Under the pieces are notes generated by a model. That model made no database searches. It worked only from the letters and a program-made list of their open reading frames with translations, and had not been told where the DNA came from. Shown here piece by piece: positions 37,083 through 46,692 of a DNA stretch of 64,000 nt. The position numbers were made by a program, and so were the translations under genes. Origin of the DNA: Bacteroidota bacterium (GTDB lineage Bacteria > Bacteroidota > Bacteroidia > Sphingobacteriales > Sphingobacteriaceae). The DNA is taken from the NCBI GenBank assembly GCA_018266915.1, contig JAFDZM010000065.1:84505-148504 (forward strand). The letters are read 5' to 3'. Positions within the stretch are counted from its first letter, which is position 1. Each line of letters opens with the position of its first letter.

Positions 37083-40000
37083 TTAAAAATTAGCTGTCAC
37101 TCCAAATGTTAGGTTCCTGGCACTCGGATACTGTGCAACATCAACACCCTTTTGCAAGTTGTTGCCATTATAACCCAGCTCCGGAGTATATCCTTTATAA
37201 CCTGTGATCATCAAAACATTGTAGGAACTTACGTACAAACGGATATCAGGCAGCTGTACACCGGCTATGCTCTTTTTTGTGAACGTGTATCCGAGAGCAA
37301 CACTCTTCAGCGACAGGTAAGACCCGTTCTCTACCCAAAGGTCAGAGGAACGATAGTTATCGTTAGGGTTGTTCCCCGGAGATGTCAGCCTTGGTATCGA
37401 ATTACTGGTACCGGCACCGTGCCATCTTCCTTCCTGTTCGGCATACCAGTTAAACACCTGGGTTGCATCTAAGCCGGCAAGCCTGTCCGCATTATACAGT
37501 TTTAAGCCGGTCTGACCTGCAAAACTGAAAGAGAAGTCGAAATTCTTGAAAGAAAGCGTTCCATGAAATCCGAATACAAATTTCGGGTTAGGGTTGCCCA
37601 GGTTCACGCGGTCTTTATCATCAATCACGCCATCACCATTAACATCCACAAACCGCACATCACCCGGTCTTATATTGCCTTTATTAGGATCGTTTCTAAT
37701 ATTCGGATCATTATCTATATCCGCTTGTGTTTGATAAAGACCATTGGTTTTAAAGCCATAAAAAGAAGAAATCGGCTGGCCTTCATAGGTACGGGAAATG
37801 TCCGCATTTTCTCTTCCGTATGATGTACCGGCTAAGTAACTTCCGTCGGCGCCGTAAAGCTTGGTTACCTTATTGCTCAAAAAAGATGCATTTGCACCAA
37901 CGGAATATCTAAGTTCTCCGGCTTTGTTATGATAGTCTAATTCAATTTCCACGCCGTGGTTATTCATCTCACCGATATTCTGGAAAGGCAATGAGATATT
38001 CCCAGGATCATCGGGCAAGTTGGTTTGCGCTCCGAATGTTTCAACCAGCTGGTATGGGATCAGCATTTGCGAGGTATTGCGGTTAAAATAAGTAACCGTA
38101 CCATTTAAATGGTCCTGCAAGGTTGTGAACTCTAAAGCTATATTGGTTTCCTTAGTACTTTCCCAGTGGATGTTAGGGTTTGCAAGACTTGTAATTACTG
38201 CTCCATTTTGTAAAGCAGTAGTAGTGCCTAAAGCATAACCATAATTACTGCCATAGCTCAAAGTACTCAAATAATTAAAATCGGATATATTTTGATTACC
38301 CAACTGTCCCCAGCCACCGGTAAGTTTTAAGTTGCTGAAAATGTCTTTCATTGCATCCGTATAAAACTTTTCCTGCGAAATGCGCCATCCTAAAGAAAAT
38401 GCAGGGAAATAGCCCCATCTTTTATCCGGTGCAAATTTGCTGGAACCGTCAGCACGCATAGTTACAGTGAGGAGATATTTATCGTCATAGGCGTAATTAC
38501 CTCTCACAAAATAAGACTGCAAGCCCTGGTCTGCGTAATTGTTGCCGTTGTTACTGGCGCTGCTTCCAAAGTTTAAAACTCTTACATCAGGGTCGCTATC
38601 GGTATATCCTGAGCGGGCAGCATTAACATAATTTCCTTTGATCAACTGTGCGGAATACCCACCTAATATCGTAAACGCGTGCTTTTGAATGGTTTTATTA
38701 TAAGTCAGGAAATACTCTTCCAGGAATGATGAGGTGTTTGCGTAACCCTGGCTAAGAGTGGCGATAGAAGGCCCCCTTGTCTGATCGGGCATTGCAACCT
38801 GAAAATTATAATAATCAGAATAGCTCATATCATAAGCATAGTTGGCCTTTGCTTTAAGCCCTTTCAATATCTCTATTTCTGCATATCCATTGGCCAGCAA
38901 CCTGTTAACTTTATTATAAGCATCAGCCGTTTTTGCCGTTGCTACGGGGTTATTTATATCCCCAAGCTGGTTATCGGCTTGTGAAGTTCCCCAGGAACCG
39001 TCAGGATTGGTAACCGGTATAGCCGGGTTAAAACGGATAGCGCTCCAAACTAAGCCTGCCTGGGTAGACCTGGTATCAGGTGCATTGCTATTGGTGTTTG
39101 AGAAAAGTATATTTTCGCCAACTTTAATTCTTGAGGTCACTTTGTGTTCAGAGTTGACCCTGAAATTGTAACGTGTGAAAAATGAGTTGGGGATCATACC
39201 CGTCTCATTATAATAGTTACTTGAGAAACTGTATATAGAACTTGCACTCCCGCCTCTTAAAGCAACATCAGCATTTCGTACATAACCTGTTCCAATCAGT
39301 GCACGCTGCCAGTCTGTTCTTTGAACCGAATAATATGGATTGTTCCAGATAGCCGGGGCTGCTTGCCCATTATTGGTATAAGATTCAATTTTAAGCTTAT
39401 CCAGCTCAGGTGCCGTAAGCATATCTATGAATTTTACCGGTTTGTTTGAACCGACATATAGATTTACTGAGGTCTTTAATTTTTCATTGAAGTTGCCGTT
39501 TTTGGTAGTAATAATAACTACACCATTAGCAGCTCTTGAACCATAAATAGCTGATGAAGAAGCGTCTTTTAATATTTCAATAGACGCAATGTCATTTGAG
39601 TTCACATCATTTAACCCCGACGCCGGCACACCATCAATTATTATCAATGGGTCAGCGTTATTTACTGTTCCGGTACCTCTAACACGGATGCTTGGTATGC
39701 TACCAGGAGAACCATCGCTGCGAACGATGTCGACACCTGCCGCTTTTCCCTGTATTGCTGTGGCCGGGTTACTTACCGGAAGGTTCTTGATGTCATCCCC
39801 TTTCACTTTTACTACTGATCCGGTAACATCCCTTTTGGTTTGTGTACCATAACCAACGACTACTACTTCATTCAAAGTAGAGGCCGAAGCAGGAACAACA
39901 ATAATGATGTCTTCCCCTGCCTGGTCGCCAACTACGATATGCTTTTGGATCGGTTTTATACCTACATAGGTAACCGTGATATCATACTCACCCGGAGGCA

Positions 40001-40295
40001 CATTAAACTGGAACCTGCCCTGTATATCTGTCGCTCCGATCAGGCCAAGTTTTTTTATGGATACCGTTGCACCCGGAATTGGCTGCTTGTTTTCATCAAG
40101 CACAACACCTTTAATAGGAGTTGCAGCCTCTGATAACTCTGATCTGGCAGGGGCATTCTCCCTGACAACCCCGCCCGCCGTTACTGCAGAAAACAGCAGC
40201 GCGGCGAACAAGAGCGTAAATGCAGCAGACTTTTGCCAAAGCCTCTGATAGAATCTTCGTTCGGTGAAGAATTTCTCTTTTAGAATTTGAATCAT
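37083..40295 (-). CDS. SusC/RagA-type TonB-dependent outer-membrane transporter
   Basis: A 1070-residue protein. The N-terminus has an extended signal region (about 45 residues, hydrophobic AAFTLLFAALLFSAVTAG), then a carboxypeptidase-regulatory-like domain (IKGVVLDENKQPIPGATVSI). The plug start NEVVVVGYGTQTKRDVTGSV and the SusC signature SIEILKDASSSAIYGSRAANGV follow, and the barrel ends in FGVTANF. It is downstream of the FG-GAP gene 2 (80-base gap) and upstream of susD, MIOX and GH89, probably in one operon controlled from the divergent lacI 2 region. Confidence 0.97.
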   Translation of the reverse strand: MIQILKEKFFTERRFYQRLWQKSAAFTLLFAALLFSAVTAGGVVRENAPARSELSEAATPIKGVVLDENKQPIPGATVSIKKLGLIGATDIQGRFQFNVPPGEYDITVTYVGIKPIQKHIVVGDQAGEDIIIVVPASASTLNEVVVVGYGTQTKRDVTGSVVKVKGDDIKNLPVSNPATAIQGKAAGVDIVRSDGSPGSIPSIRVRGTGTVNNADPLIIIDGVPASGLNDVNSNDIASIEILKDASSSAIYGSRAANGVVIITTKNGNFNEKLKTSVNLYVGSNKPVKFIDMLTAPELDKLKIESYTNNGQAAPAIWNNPYYSVQRTDWQRALIGTGYVRNADVALRGGSASSIYSFSSNYYNETGMIPNSFFTRYNFRVNSEHKVTSRIKVGENILFSNTNSNAPDTRSTQAGLVWSAIRFNPAIPVTNPDGSWGTSQADNQLGDINNPVATAKTADAYNKVNRLLANGYAEIEILKGLKAKANYAYDMSYSDYYNFQVAMPDQTRGPSIATLSQGYANTSSFLEEYFLTYNKTIQKHAFTILGGYSAQLIKGNYVNAARSGYTDSDPDVRVLNFGSSASNNGNNYADQGLQSYFVRGNYAYDDKYLLTVTMRADGSSKFAPDKRWGYFPAFSLGWRISQEKFYTDAMKDIFSNLKLTGGWGQLGNQNISDFNYLSTLSYGSNYGYALGTTTALQNGAVITSLANPNIHWESTKETNIALEFTTLQDHLNGTVTYFNRNTSQMLIPYQLVETFGAQTNLPDDPGNISLPFQNIGEMNNHGVEIELDYHNKAGELRYSVGANASFLSNKVTKLYGADGSYLAGTSYGRENADISRTYEGQPISSFYGFKTNGLYQTQADIDNDPNIRNDPNKGNIRPGDVRFVDVNGDGVIDDKDRVNLGNPNPKFVFGFHGTLSFKNFDFSFSFAGQTGLKLYNADRLAGLDATQVFNWYAEQEGRWHGAGTSNSIPRLTSPGNNPNDNYRSSDLWVENGSYLSLKSVALGYTFTKKSIAGVQLPDIRLYVSSYNVLMITGYKGYTPELGYNGNNLQKGVDVAQYPSARNLTFGVTANF

Positions 40296-40375
40296 GGAGT
40301 TGAGTTTAGTTAGTGTTGTTTCAAAAGTTTAATTGTTAGGTTGTTCTATTCTGGTTCTGTGATTTTCCATTACAT

Positions 40376-43300
40376 TTAATTATTGCGCTTCAGCACCTGT
40401 ATTGCCCCATCACTTTTGGCGGCAATCAACAAATAGCTTCCATTTGCGCCGTTTACTTTTATCAGGTTCCTGACGTCGCCATCTATATTTAATCCCGTTT
40501 CTGCATATCCCAATGAAGAGTAGCCTGCTTTCCCGTTCTCTTTCAACACCACGCCAATACCTGCATCCAAAGGCCCGAATTGAACTCTGAAAGGATAGAA
40601 GTTGCCCGCCAGCAGGATATCTTTATGACCGTCTTTTTGCAGATCATCCACCACTATACCGTTAACCATACTTGACTGGGCGGCTTTAGGCAATGCTTTC
40701 ACATCCATCTTGCCATGACCGTTATTTTTCAGCACTACAGACGACAGCAAATTGATCTTGAAGACCTTGGCCGAGTCTAGTTTTCCCTGCGGGAACAGAT
40801 CAGATAATTGTGCATCGGCAAAATCGATGTAGCGGGCAAACTTCTTTTGCAGCCATGGCATCTGGTCCATCAGCTCGTCGCGGGTATTGTATGGGTAGCT
40901 TTTCCCCTGTATGAAGTAGCTTAGGATGGGAAACATCGTACCATCGTTATTAAAATCTGAGCAGGTGATGGTAATGGGTTCGGTCTGCGATGCTTTTAGT
41001 TGCGTATTGAGGCCGATATTGCCAACAATCAGATCAATATTTCCGTCACCATCCAGGTCGGCAGCATTTATCCTGCTCCACCAGCCGTTGGTGCCCGAAA
41101 GACCGTATTCATTTGTTTTGTTAACTAATACCCCTTTATGATTTTCAAAAACTGTGATAGGCATAAACTGCCCCACGACAACAAGATCGGGCCAGCCGTC
41201 TTTATTCAGATCGCACCAAACGGCATCCGTCACCATGCCCGGATTAGCCAGGGTGGCGTCCTTCTGCGATGCATCTATCTCGAATTGAATCTTACCCGGT
41301 TGACTGACATTTTTCAAAATATAGCTTGGCGGCGCCATCGGGAACATTCCTGGTTTAAACCTGCCCCCTATAAAAAGATCAGGCTTGCCATCGTGGTTAA
41401 TATCTGCAGCCCTGGCACAGCTTGCGCTGATGGCATCCTTTGGTAAGGCGTTGGGTACTTCCTTAAAGTTGCCTTTCCCATCGTTTTCAAAAATCCTGTC
41501 CTTGTAATTTTCGCTTCCTTGCGGATATTCAGCTCCGCCACCTACCAGGTACAGATCCATATCGCCATCACCGTCGGCATCAAAAAACAATGCGTCGGCA
41601 TTAAATATCTGCTTGTTGTTATTCCAGGGTTGAGACGGGGAAAGTACAAAATGGCCATCTTTGGTTTGAAGATAAAGCTGGCTGGCCTGGTCAACGCCGG
41701 CGCCAATAAAAACATCCTCCAGTCCGTCGCAATTAACATCTGCTTTGGCAATACACGGTCCCATTTTAGAAACCTGATAAGGCAACAACGGCGATGTCTT
41801 GAAATCGACATAAGGCGATGGTTTATCAACGAAATTAATTCCGGCTGTATTAGTTATATCTTTAAATAGGGGTTTTATATTTTCATCCTTAGCAGGTGAT
41901 CCATTTTGAGGAATAGTGGCATTCTTTTGTTCAATGACTAATAAGCGGTCGGCTTTAACATTTTGCAGGGTAGATACCTCACCCGTTGGCCACAACACTT
42001 TTACTGATTTTATCAAGCTATCCTTTCCCAAACCAAAATGCATTACAGGGTCAACCGACGATTGAAACCCACGGTTAAAATATTGCTCCTGGAACTGGTT
42101 GCCGTGCGAAGCCGTGATGTACACTTTGGCACCAATTCCGGAGGTGTTTTTATTAGAACCTTTAAGCTGAAGCCTTAAATAATGTTGGTGGTGTGATTTT
42201 TCAGAAGTGTTATTCCGATAGATCGTTGCTTCATCATTTAGTTGGTTGATAACCAAATCGAGGTCCCCGTCATTGTCCAGGTCTGCATAAACTGCGCCAT
42301 TGCTCACAGCCTGTTTGGTAAGACCCCAACTGGCTGTTACGTTTGAAAATGTCAGGTCACGGTTGTTTTTAAACAGGTAATTGGTGAGTTTGGTAGTTGG
42401 CATTTTTTGTACCAGTTCCCATATCTCGCCTTTGTCCTGTTTCTCCTTAACAAATTGTGGCGAATAGCCGGAAGTATACTTGACGAAGTCGAGGTTGGTC
42501 ATGTCCTTCAGGATGCCATTGGTAACAAAAAGATCTTTCCAGCCATCGTTATCGAAATCAGCAAAAAGTGGTGCCCAGCTCCAATCGGTATTAGATACGC
42601 CAGCCAACTGACCGATCTCGGATAATATCGGGGTGCCATCTGCGTCGTTGCCGTTATTCAACTGCAGAGAATTCCGCATTAGTTGTTTGTGGAAACCATG
42701 ATCCACCAATAAATTGAACTTGTCATAGTTATCTGCTCCGCGCAGTAGTTTTTGGCGATGATTGTCCTCGGGCAACATATCCAGCTCCATTATATCAGGC
42801 TTGTTGTCGTTGTTGAAATCGGCGATATCGCTACCCATCGCAAACTCCGAAATATGCTTAGTGGCCTTTGGCAATACTTCCCTGAAAGTACCGTCATGGT
42901 TGTTCAGATAGAGGAAGTCACGCTCGTCGTAATCGTTGGTCACATATATATCCGGCCAGCCATCGCCATTGATATCACTGATGGAGGCACTTAAACTAAA
43001 ATTCAGGCCACTCCCGTCAATATGCGCTTGAGCACTTACATCGGTAAAATGACCGTTATCGTTCCTGTATAAGCGGTTACCAAATTTGGCATTTCGCGTT
43101 GCTCTTAGCTTTTCTGTATTAAAGAAAGGATTGTAAAAAACATCGGCATGGTTAACCATCAACATATCCAGGTCACCATCGTTATCCATATCGAAAAAAA
43201 CGACAGAAGTCGTATAGGTTCCCGGGGCATCCAAACCATAGGCTTTGGCACTTTCGGTAAATGTAGGCTCCCCGTTTTTTACCCCATTATTTATATATAA

Positions 43301-43732
43301 CTCGTTCGATCTGTTCAGGCCATCACCCGGCCCGGAATAGCAGACGTAGATATCCAGCAGCCCATCGCCATTTACATCGGCCATCACTACGCCGGTCTTC
43401 CATTTATTCCTGCCGGCAACACCTGCTTTTTCAGTTATATCTTCAAACTTGAAATCACCTTTGTTGAGGTATAATTTGTTCGGCGTCATGTTGCCGGTGA
43501 AAAAGATATCCGGCAAACCATCGTTATTCAGATCACCAACTGCAACACCACCGCCGTTGTATAAATACTCGTAAGTAAGGATGTTTTGATCCTTGGTCTC
43601 CTCTATATCGTTTCTAAAGTTAACATTGGAATAGGAAGACGAAATTTCTGTAAAAACGGTATCGGAGCCATGTTTACAAGAAACCATCAGCACGAATAAA
43701 AAAGCAGGAAATATTTTTAGTAAAGGTTTCAT
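40376..43732 (-). CDS. FG-GAP/VCBS repeat lipoprotein with ASPIC/UnbV domain (CRTAC1-like), copy 2
   Basis: A 1118-residue lipoprotein (lipobox MVSC, Cys19), collinear with the protein at 28700. It has FG-GAP blocks (DLNNDGLPDIFF, DVNGDGLLDIYVCYSG, DINGDGWPDIYV, DLDNDGDLDLVINQ, DVNCDGLEDVFIGAG) and a central ASPIC/UnbV domain (GIGAKVYIT...RGFQSSVDPVMHFGLG). It is the first gene of the long - strand operon leading to SusC, SusD, MIOX and GH89. That position suggests it works with the SusCD transporter, perhaps as an accessory surface binding protein. No haloperoxidase follows this copy. Confidence 0.93.
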   Translation of the reverse strand: MKPLLKIFPAFLFVLMVSCKHGSDTVFTEISSSYSNVNFRNDIEETKDQNILTYEYLYNGGGVAVGDLNNDGLPDIFFTGNMTPNKLYLNKGDFKFEDITEKAGVAGRNKWKTGVVMADVNGDGLLDIYVCYSGPGDGLNRSNELYINNGVKNGEPTFTESAKAYGLDAPGTYTTSVVFFDMDNDGDLDMLMVNHADVFYNPFFNTEKLRATRNAKFGNRLYRNDNGHFTDVSAQAHIDGSGLNFSLSASISDINGDGWPDIYVTNDYDERDFLYLNNHDGTFREVLPKATKHISEFAMGSDIADFNNDNKPDIMELDMLPEDNHRQKLLRGADNYDKFNLLVDHGFHKQLMRNSLQLNNGNDADGTPILSEIGQLAGVSNTDWSWAPLFADFDNDGWKDLFVTNGILKDMTNLDFVKYTSGYSPQFVKEKQDKGEIWELVQKMPTTKLTNYLFKNNRDLTFSNVTASWGLTKQAVSNGAVYADLDNDGDLDLVINQLNDEATIYRNNTSEKSHHQHYLRLQLKGSNKNTSGIGAKVYITASHGNQFQEQYFNRGFQSSVDPVMHFGLGKDSLIKSVKVLWPTGEVSTLQNVKADRLLVIEQKNATIPQNGSPAKDENIKPLFKDITNTAGINFVDKPSPYVDFKTSPLLPYQVSKMGPCIAKADVNCDGLEDVFIGAGVDQASQLYLQTKDGHFVLSPSQPWNNNKQIFNADALFFDADGDGDMDLYLVGGGAEYPQGSENYKDRIFENDGKGNFKEVPNALPKDAISASCARAADINHDGKPDLFIGGRFKPGMFPMAPPSYILKNVSQPGKIQFEIDASQKDATLANPGMVTDAVWCDLNKDGWPDLVVVGQFMPITVFENHKGVLVNKTNEYGLSGTNGWWSRINAADLDGDGNIDLIVGNIGLNTQLKASQTEPITITCSDFNNDGTMFPILSYFIQGKSYPYNTRDELMDQMPWLQKKFARYIDFADAQLSDLFPQGKLDSAKVFKINLLSSVVLKNNGHGKMDVKALPKAAQSSMVNGIVVDDLQKDGHKDILLAGNFYPFRVQFGPLDAGIGVVLKENGKAGYSSLGYAETGLNIDGDVRNLIKVNGANGSYLLIAAKSDGAIQVLKRNN

Positions 43733-43825
43733 TACATATAAGTCCTCCCAAGCTTATAGCTTAAAACACTGATTTACTGCTATTAAAAAAATGTGATTAG
43801 AGCCACATTCTGAAAAAATGCAAGA

Positions 43826-43891
43826 CGAATCTAATTTTTACAAGCAGGAATATTAGGGTTAAATCAGGATTTATTTGCGAAACCGGTTGCG
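43826..43891. promoter_or_regulatory. LacI-type operator and -7-like box between FG-GAP gene 2 and lacI 2
   Basis: CGAAACCGGTTGCG (43878-43891) is a palindrome with one mismatched pair around the core AACCGGTT, typical of LacI-family operators. On the - strand a TAGATTCG box (43826-43833) resembles the -7 element of the FG-GAP promoter. The gap 43733-44013 holds nothing else recognisable. Both divergent genes could be controlled here. Confidence 0.5.
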
Positions 43892-44013
43892 TGTTACCAT
43901 TACACTAACTTTAAAAATTGGCAATAACTTTTTAAAAAAATCATTAAAGTTTAATACTATTTCTAATGGAATTTTAATATCTTGTAATATTTTTGATACC
44001 ATATACGATCTTC

Positions 44014-45051
44014 ATGATCATTCAAAACCCGACTACGATTAAAACCATAGCAGCGAAACTTGGCATTTCAAAAGGCACAGTTTCAAAAGCGCTGCAGGAC
44101 AGTCACGAGATCAGCATCGCGACCAAGAATAGGGTATTGGAGGCAGCCAGCGAATTGCATTACAAGCCAAATCATTTTGCGAGCGGATTAAAAAGCAGAA
44201 AAAGCAAAGCCATTGCTGTCATTGTTCCTGAAATTGCCGACAGCTTCTTTTCTTTGGCTATCAAGGGTATCGAAACCATAACTCAAAAAAAGGGATACCA
44301 TATCAACATTTACATTACCAACGATCAGATCAGTAAGGAAAAAGAGATTTTTAAGCTTTTGTCAGACGGAAGAGTTGACGGCGTTTTAATCTCCATTTGC
44401 CGCGACGCCACCTGCAGCGACCACATTAAAGAACTAATGGACATTGGGATACCGCTGGTTTTCTTTGACAGGGCAGTAGAAAATATAGAGACAGGCAGGG
44501 TAGTAACAGATGATTTTACCAGCGGGTACAATGCTGCCCGGCACCTGATTGAGCAGGGATGCAAGCGGGTTTGTTTCTTTTCCATTTCTGAGAATCTTTC
44601 CATCCTCCAAAAACGGGTAGAAGGGTTTAAGCAGGCGCTATCGGAAAACAATATCATTGATGCCTGTAATAACGTATACCAGATATCAACTGACGGGAAT
44701 AAATGCATAGAAACCATTACCTCGCTGCTGTCAGATCCTGATTTACGCCCCGACGGCATTGTAATCTCGGTTGAATTGCTAACTATACCTATTTATATGG
44801 CCTGCAAGGCACTAAATATCAGCATTCCCGAAGACTTAAAAGTGATATGCTTTTCCAATCTTCAGTATGCATCGCTTTTATCGCCTCCATTGACCACCAT
44901 TACACAGCCCGCGTTTGAGATTGGCGAACAAGCCGCAAGCTTAATTTGCAGTGCAATCACTAATAACCGCTCCCTGAAGAACGAAAAGATCATTTGCCCG
45001 TCCCGGCTGGATGTAAGGAACTCTTCGTTGGTCACCGGCAACTGGGCTTAG
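44014..45051 (+). CDS. LacI family transcriptional regulator 2
   Basis: The protein has 345 residues from the ATG at 44014; a TTG at 43993 would add seven residues and is less likely. The helix-turn-helix and hinge (TIKTIAAKLGISKGTVSKAL, then YKPNHFASGLKSRKSK) are followed by an effector domain starting AIAVIVPEIADSFFSLAIKG and a C-terminus with PPLTTITQPAFEIGEQAA. It is clearly paralogous to LacI 1 at 24022. It is divergent from the FG-GAP2-SusC-SusD-MIOX-GH89 run with a LacI-type palindrome between. The effector is unknown. Confidence 0.95.
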   Translation: MIIQNPTTIKTIAAKLGISKGTVSKALQDSHEISIATKNRVLEAASELHYKPNHFASGLKSRKSKAIAVIVPEIADSFFSLAIKGIETITQKKGYHINIYITNDQISKEKEIFKLLSDGRVDGVLISICRDATCSDHIKELMDIGIPLVFFDRAVENIETGRVVTDDFTSGYNAARHLIEQGCKRVCFFSISENLSILQKRVEGFKQALSENNIIDACNNVYQISTDGNKCIETITSLLSDPDLRPDGIVISVELLTIPIYMACKALNISIPEDLKVICFSNLQYASLLSPPLTTITQPAFEIGEQAASLICSAITNNRSLKNEKIICPSRLDVRNSSLVTGNWA

Positions 45052-45097
45052 ATGAAGCTGATCAGTTTAAAATGCTTTTCTTAGTCGTTAAAAAACT

Positions 45098-45105
45098 TAT
45101 ATTTG
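45098..45105 (+). promoter_or_regulatory. Promoter -7 box upstream of the lipoprotein gene at 45128
   Basis: TATATTTG matches the Bacteroidota -7 consensus TAnnTTTG exactly and lies 22 bases before the start codon. No convincing -33 element was picked out. Confidence 0.5.
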
Positions 45106-45127
45106 ACAAAACCTTATTATTTGAAAT

Positions 45128-45772
45128 ATGAAAACTATTAAACTCGCAGTTGTATTAGTGTTGATAGCAAGTCTTTTTTCGATGTGCAAAAAGGATTCTA
45201 AAAATGATAACACCACTACCCCTACTACAGAATATTATGTGCAAGGCACATTAAACCACCAGGCATGGAACTGGCCGGTACCTGCTGACGGCAGTGGCTA
45301 TCTTGTAGGCACAAGGGGCGCTTTAAGCAATGATCAGGGCACTATAACCGGAGGCATTACTGCTTTGGTATCGGGCAATAATGGTTCGTTTCAACCACAA
45401 TTGGGTATCGAGTTTAAAACAATCAGTAAACCAATGGATAGCGATGCGGCAACTGTTCTGAGTAACTTTATTACCACTGGTTCCTGGGCTTTTTCAAGCA
45501 GCAGCTCTGATTATACCGTTGGTAACAAATCAGTTGTAATTTATTACACAGACAATACCGGGAAACAATACTCGAGCATAGGCTCACAAAGTGGCACCAA
45601 TTTTATGGTCGAATCAAAAACCGCTGTATCCGGCAGTATTTATAACACCGACCCGGGCCTCAAAGTCAAAGTATCTTTTAGTTGCATATTATACCCAATT
45701 GATGGCACAGGAGGTGTGTTAGCTGCTGAAGATGTGGAAGCCACCGTATTTCTGGACCAGACGCTGCTATAG
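45128..45772 (+). CDS. Hypothetical lipoprotein
   Basis: The protein has 214 residues. A short lipoprotein signal with Cys near residue 20 (LFSMCKKD) is followed by a Thr/Asn-rich linker and a beta-rich domain (YYVQGTLNHQAWNW; STKP-type strands; final VEATVFLDQTLL). No known family was recognised. It stands alone behind a good -7 box, downstream of lacI 2, and is probably not part of the polysaccharide locus. Confidence 0.8.
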   Translation: MKTIKLAVVLVLIASLFSMCKKDSKNDNTTTPTTEYYVQGTLNHQAWNWPVPADGSGYLVGTRGALSNDQGTITGGITALVSGNNGSFQPQLGIEFKTISKPMDSDAATVLSNFITTGSWAFSSSSSDYTVGNKSVVIYYTDNTGKQYSSIGSQSGTNFMVESKTAVSGSIYNTDPGLKVKVSFSCILYPIDGTGGVLAAEDVEATVFLDQTLL

Positions 45773-45856
45773 CTCTTCTCTCGCTGTTATAAATCGTGTA
45801 TTGTAAGGTCACTGCTTGTTGAGCGACTAAGCTGATTTAACATTACGGGTTTTATA

Positions 45857-46186
45857 ATGAATATCGGAATACTTTTTCTTTTAGCCTCATCTGTTTGCGA
45901 TGCGGTATGGAACGTCTGCTTAAAACAATCAAAAGGAATAACTGACTGGCTGATTAATATCATCGGCATAAGCTTTTTGCTGATTGGCATAGCTACTTTC
46001 AAAAAAGCGTTGGATCACTTTCCTCTAAGTATCGCTACCGTAATCTGGTTTGGTGTCTCGCTCGTTCTGACCACAACATTGGATGTGCTTCTGTTCAAAA
46101 CGATCTTAAGCTATAAAATTGCCCTCTTTATGGCTTTATGCATGATCTCAATTATCGGGTTAAATTTTTGTTCGTCTGCCAAATAA
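45857..46186 (+). CDS. Small multidrug resistance (SMR/EmrE-like) membrane protein
   Basis: The protein has 109 residues with four predicted membrane helices (about 2-20, 32-49, 58-78, 86-104). The sequence follows the SMR pattern: DAVWNVCLKQSKGITD in helix 1/loop, FKKALDHFPLSIATVIWFGVS in helices 2-3 and LLFKTILSYKIALFMALCMISIIGLNF in helix 4. The membrane-embedded Glu14 of EmrE-type exporters corresponds to Asp15 here, a conservative but functionally relevant change. The substrate is unknown; SMR-like members also include guanidinium and lipid-linked-sugar transporters. Confidence 0.7.
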   Translation: MNIGILFLLASSVCDAVWNVCLKQSKGITDWLINIIGISFLLIGIATFKKALDHFPLSIATVIWFGVSLVLTTTLDVLLFKTILSYKIALFMALCMISIIGLNFCSSAK

Positions 46187-46254
46187 AATATTCCGAATCT
46201 GTGACACCATTCTTATTTTCAGTTCGTCTACTGTTTAAATTAAGATGTTCTATT

Positions 46255-46644
46255 ATGAAAAAAATCAAAATCCGTTTCTCCTTATTACTCTTTTCTTTTG
46301 CTATCGCGATTACTTCATGCTCGGTTTTAAGAGGTAACTACACCAAAAACTGGCATGGAAGCGATAATCCCGGGCACATTTATGCATCTTTTGATGGCTT
46401 TAATGGCCACCAGGACTTTAATGCGATGTCATTTTCCGGCACTAAAATGAAAGTTAAATATTCAACTGATATCACCACAGGCACTATGGCGCTGGAGGTA
46501 AAATGCAATGGCACACCGGTTTTAATCCGCGACGTAACAGGTACCGTACGTGACTCTGTGATTTTTGACAATCCAAATCATAACCAGGTTCAGTTCACCC
46601 TCCAAGCAAAAGACGCGGCAGGGAAGTTTGATATTAGCTATTGA
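46255..46644 (+). CDS. Hypothetical lipoprotein
   Basis: The protein has 129 residues from the ATG at 46255; the frame is open further upstream, but only this start gives a proper lipoprotein signal (IAITSC, Cys22). The mature part is beta-rich (HIYASFDGFNGHQDFNAMSFSG, VRDSVIFDNPNHNQVQFTLQAKD). No family was recognised. A good terminator follows. Confidence 0.75.
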   Translation: MKKIKIRFSLLLFSFAIAITSCSVLRGNYTKNWHGSDNPGHIYASFDGFNGHQDFNAMSFSGTKMKVKYSTDITTGTMALEVKCNGTPVLIRDVTGTVRDSVIFDNPNHNQVQFTLQAKDAAGKFDISY

Positions 46645-46667
46645 ATCCCAAACTATCGCATAAACAG

Positions 46668-46692
46668 GGGCCTCAATTGAAGGCCCTTTTTT
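46668..46692 (+). terminator. Rho-independent terminator
   Basis: GGGCCT, a 7-base loop, AGGCCC and TTTTTT, 23 bases after the lipoprotein stop codon. Confidence 0.85.

Noticed and set aside
40320..40375. TTAATTGT-like sequence before the third SusC as a sixth regulon operator
   Set aside because: Only one half-site is present (the ACA half is missing), so it does not meet the TGT-N7-ACA pattern.
46138..46254. Longer N-terminus for the lipoprotein at 46255
   Set aside because: The upstream extension overlaps the SMR gene and has no signal function; the ATG at 46255 starts a proper lipoprotein signal.
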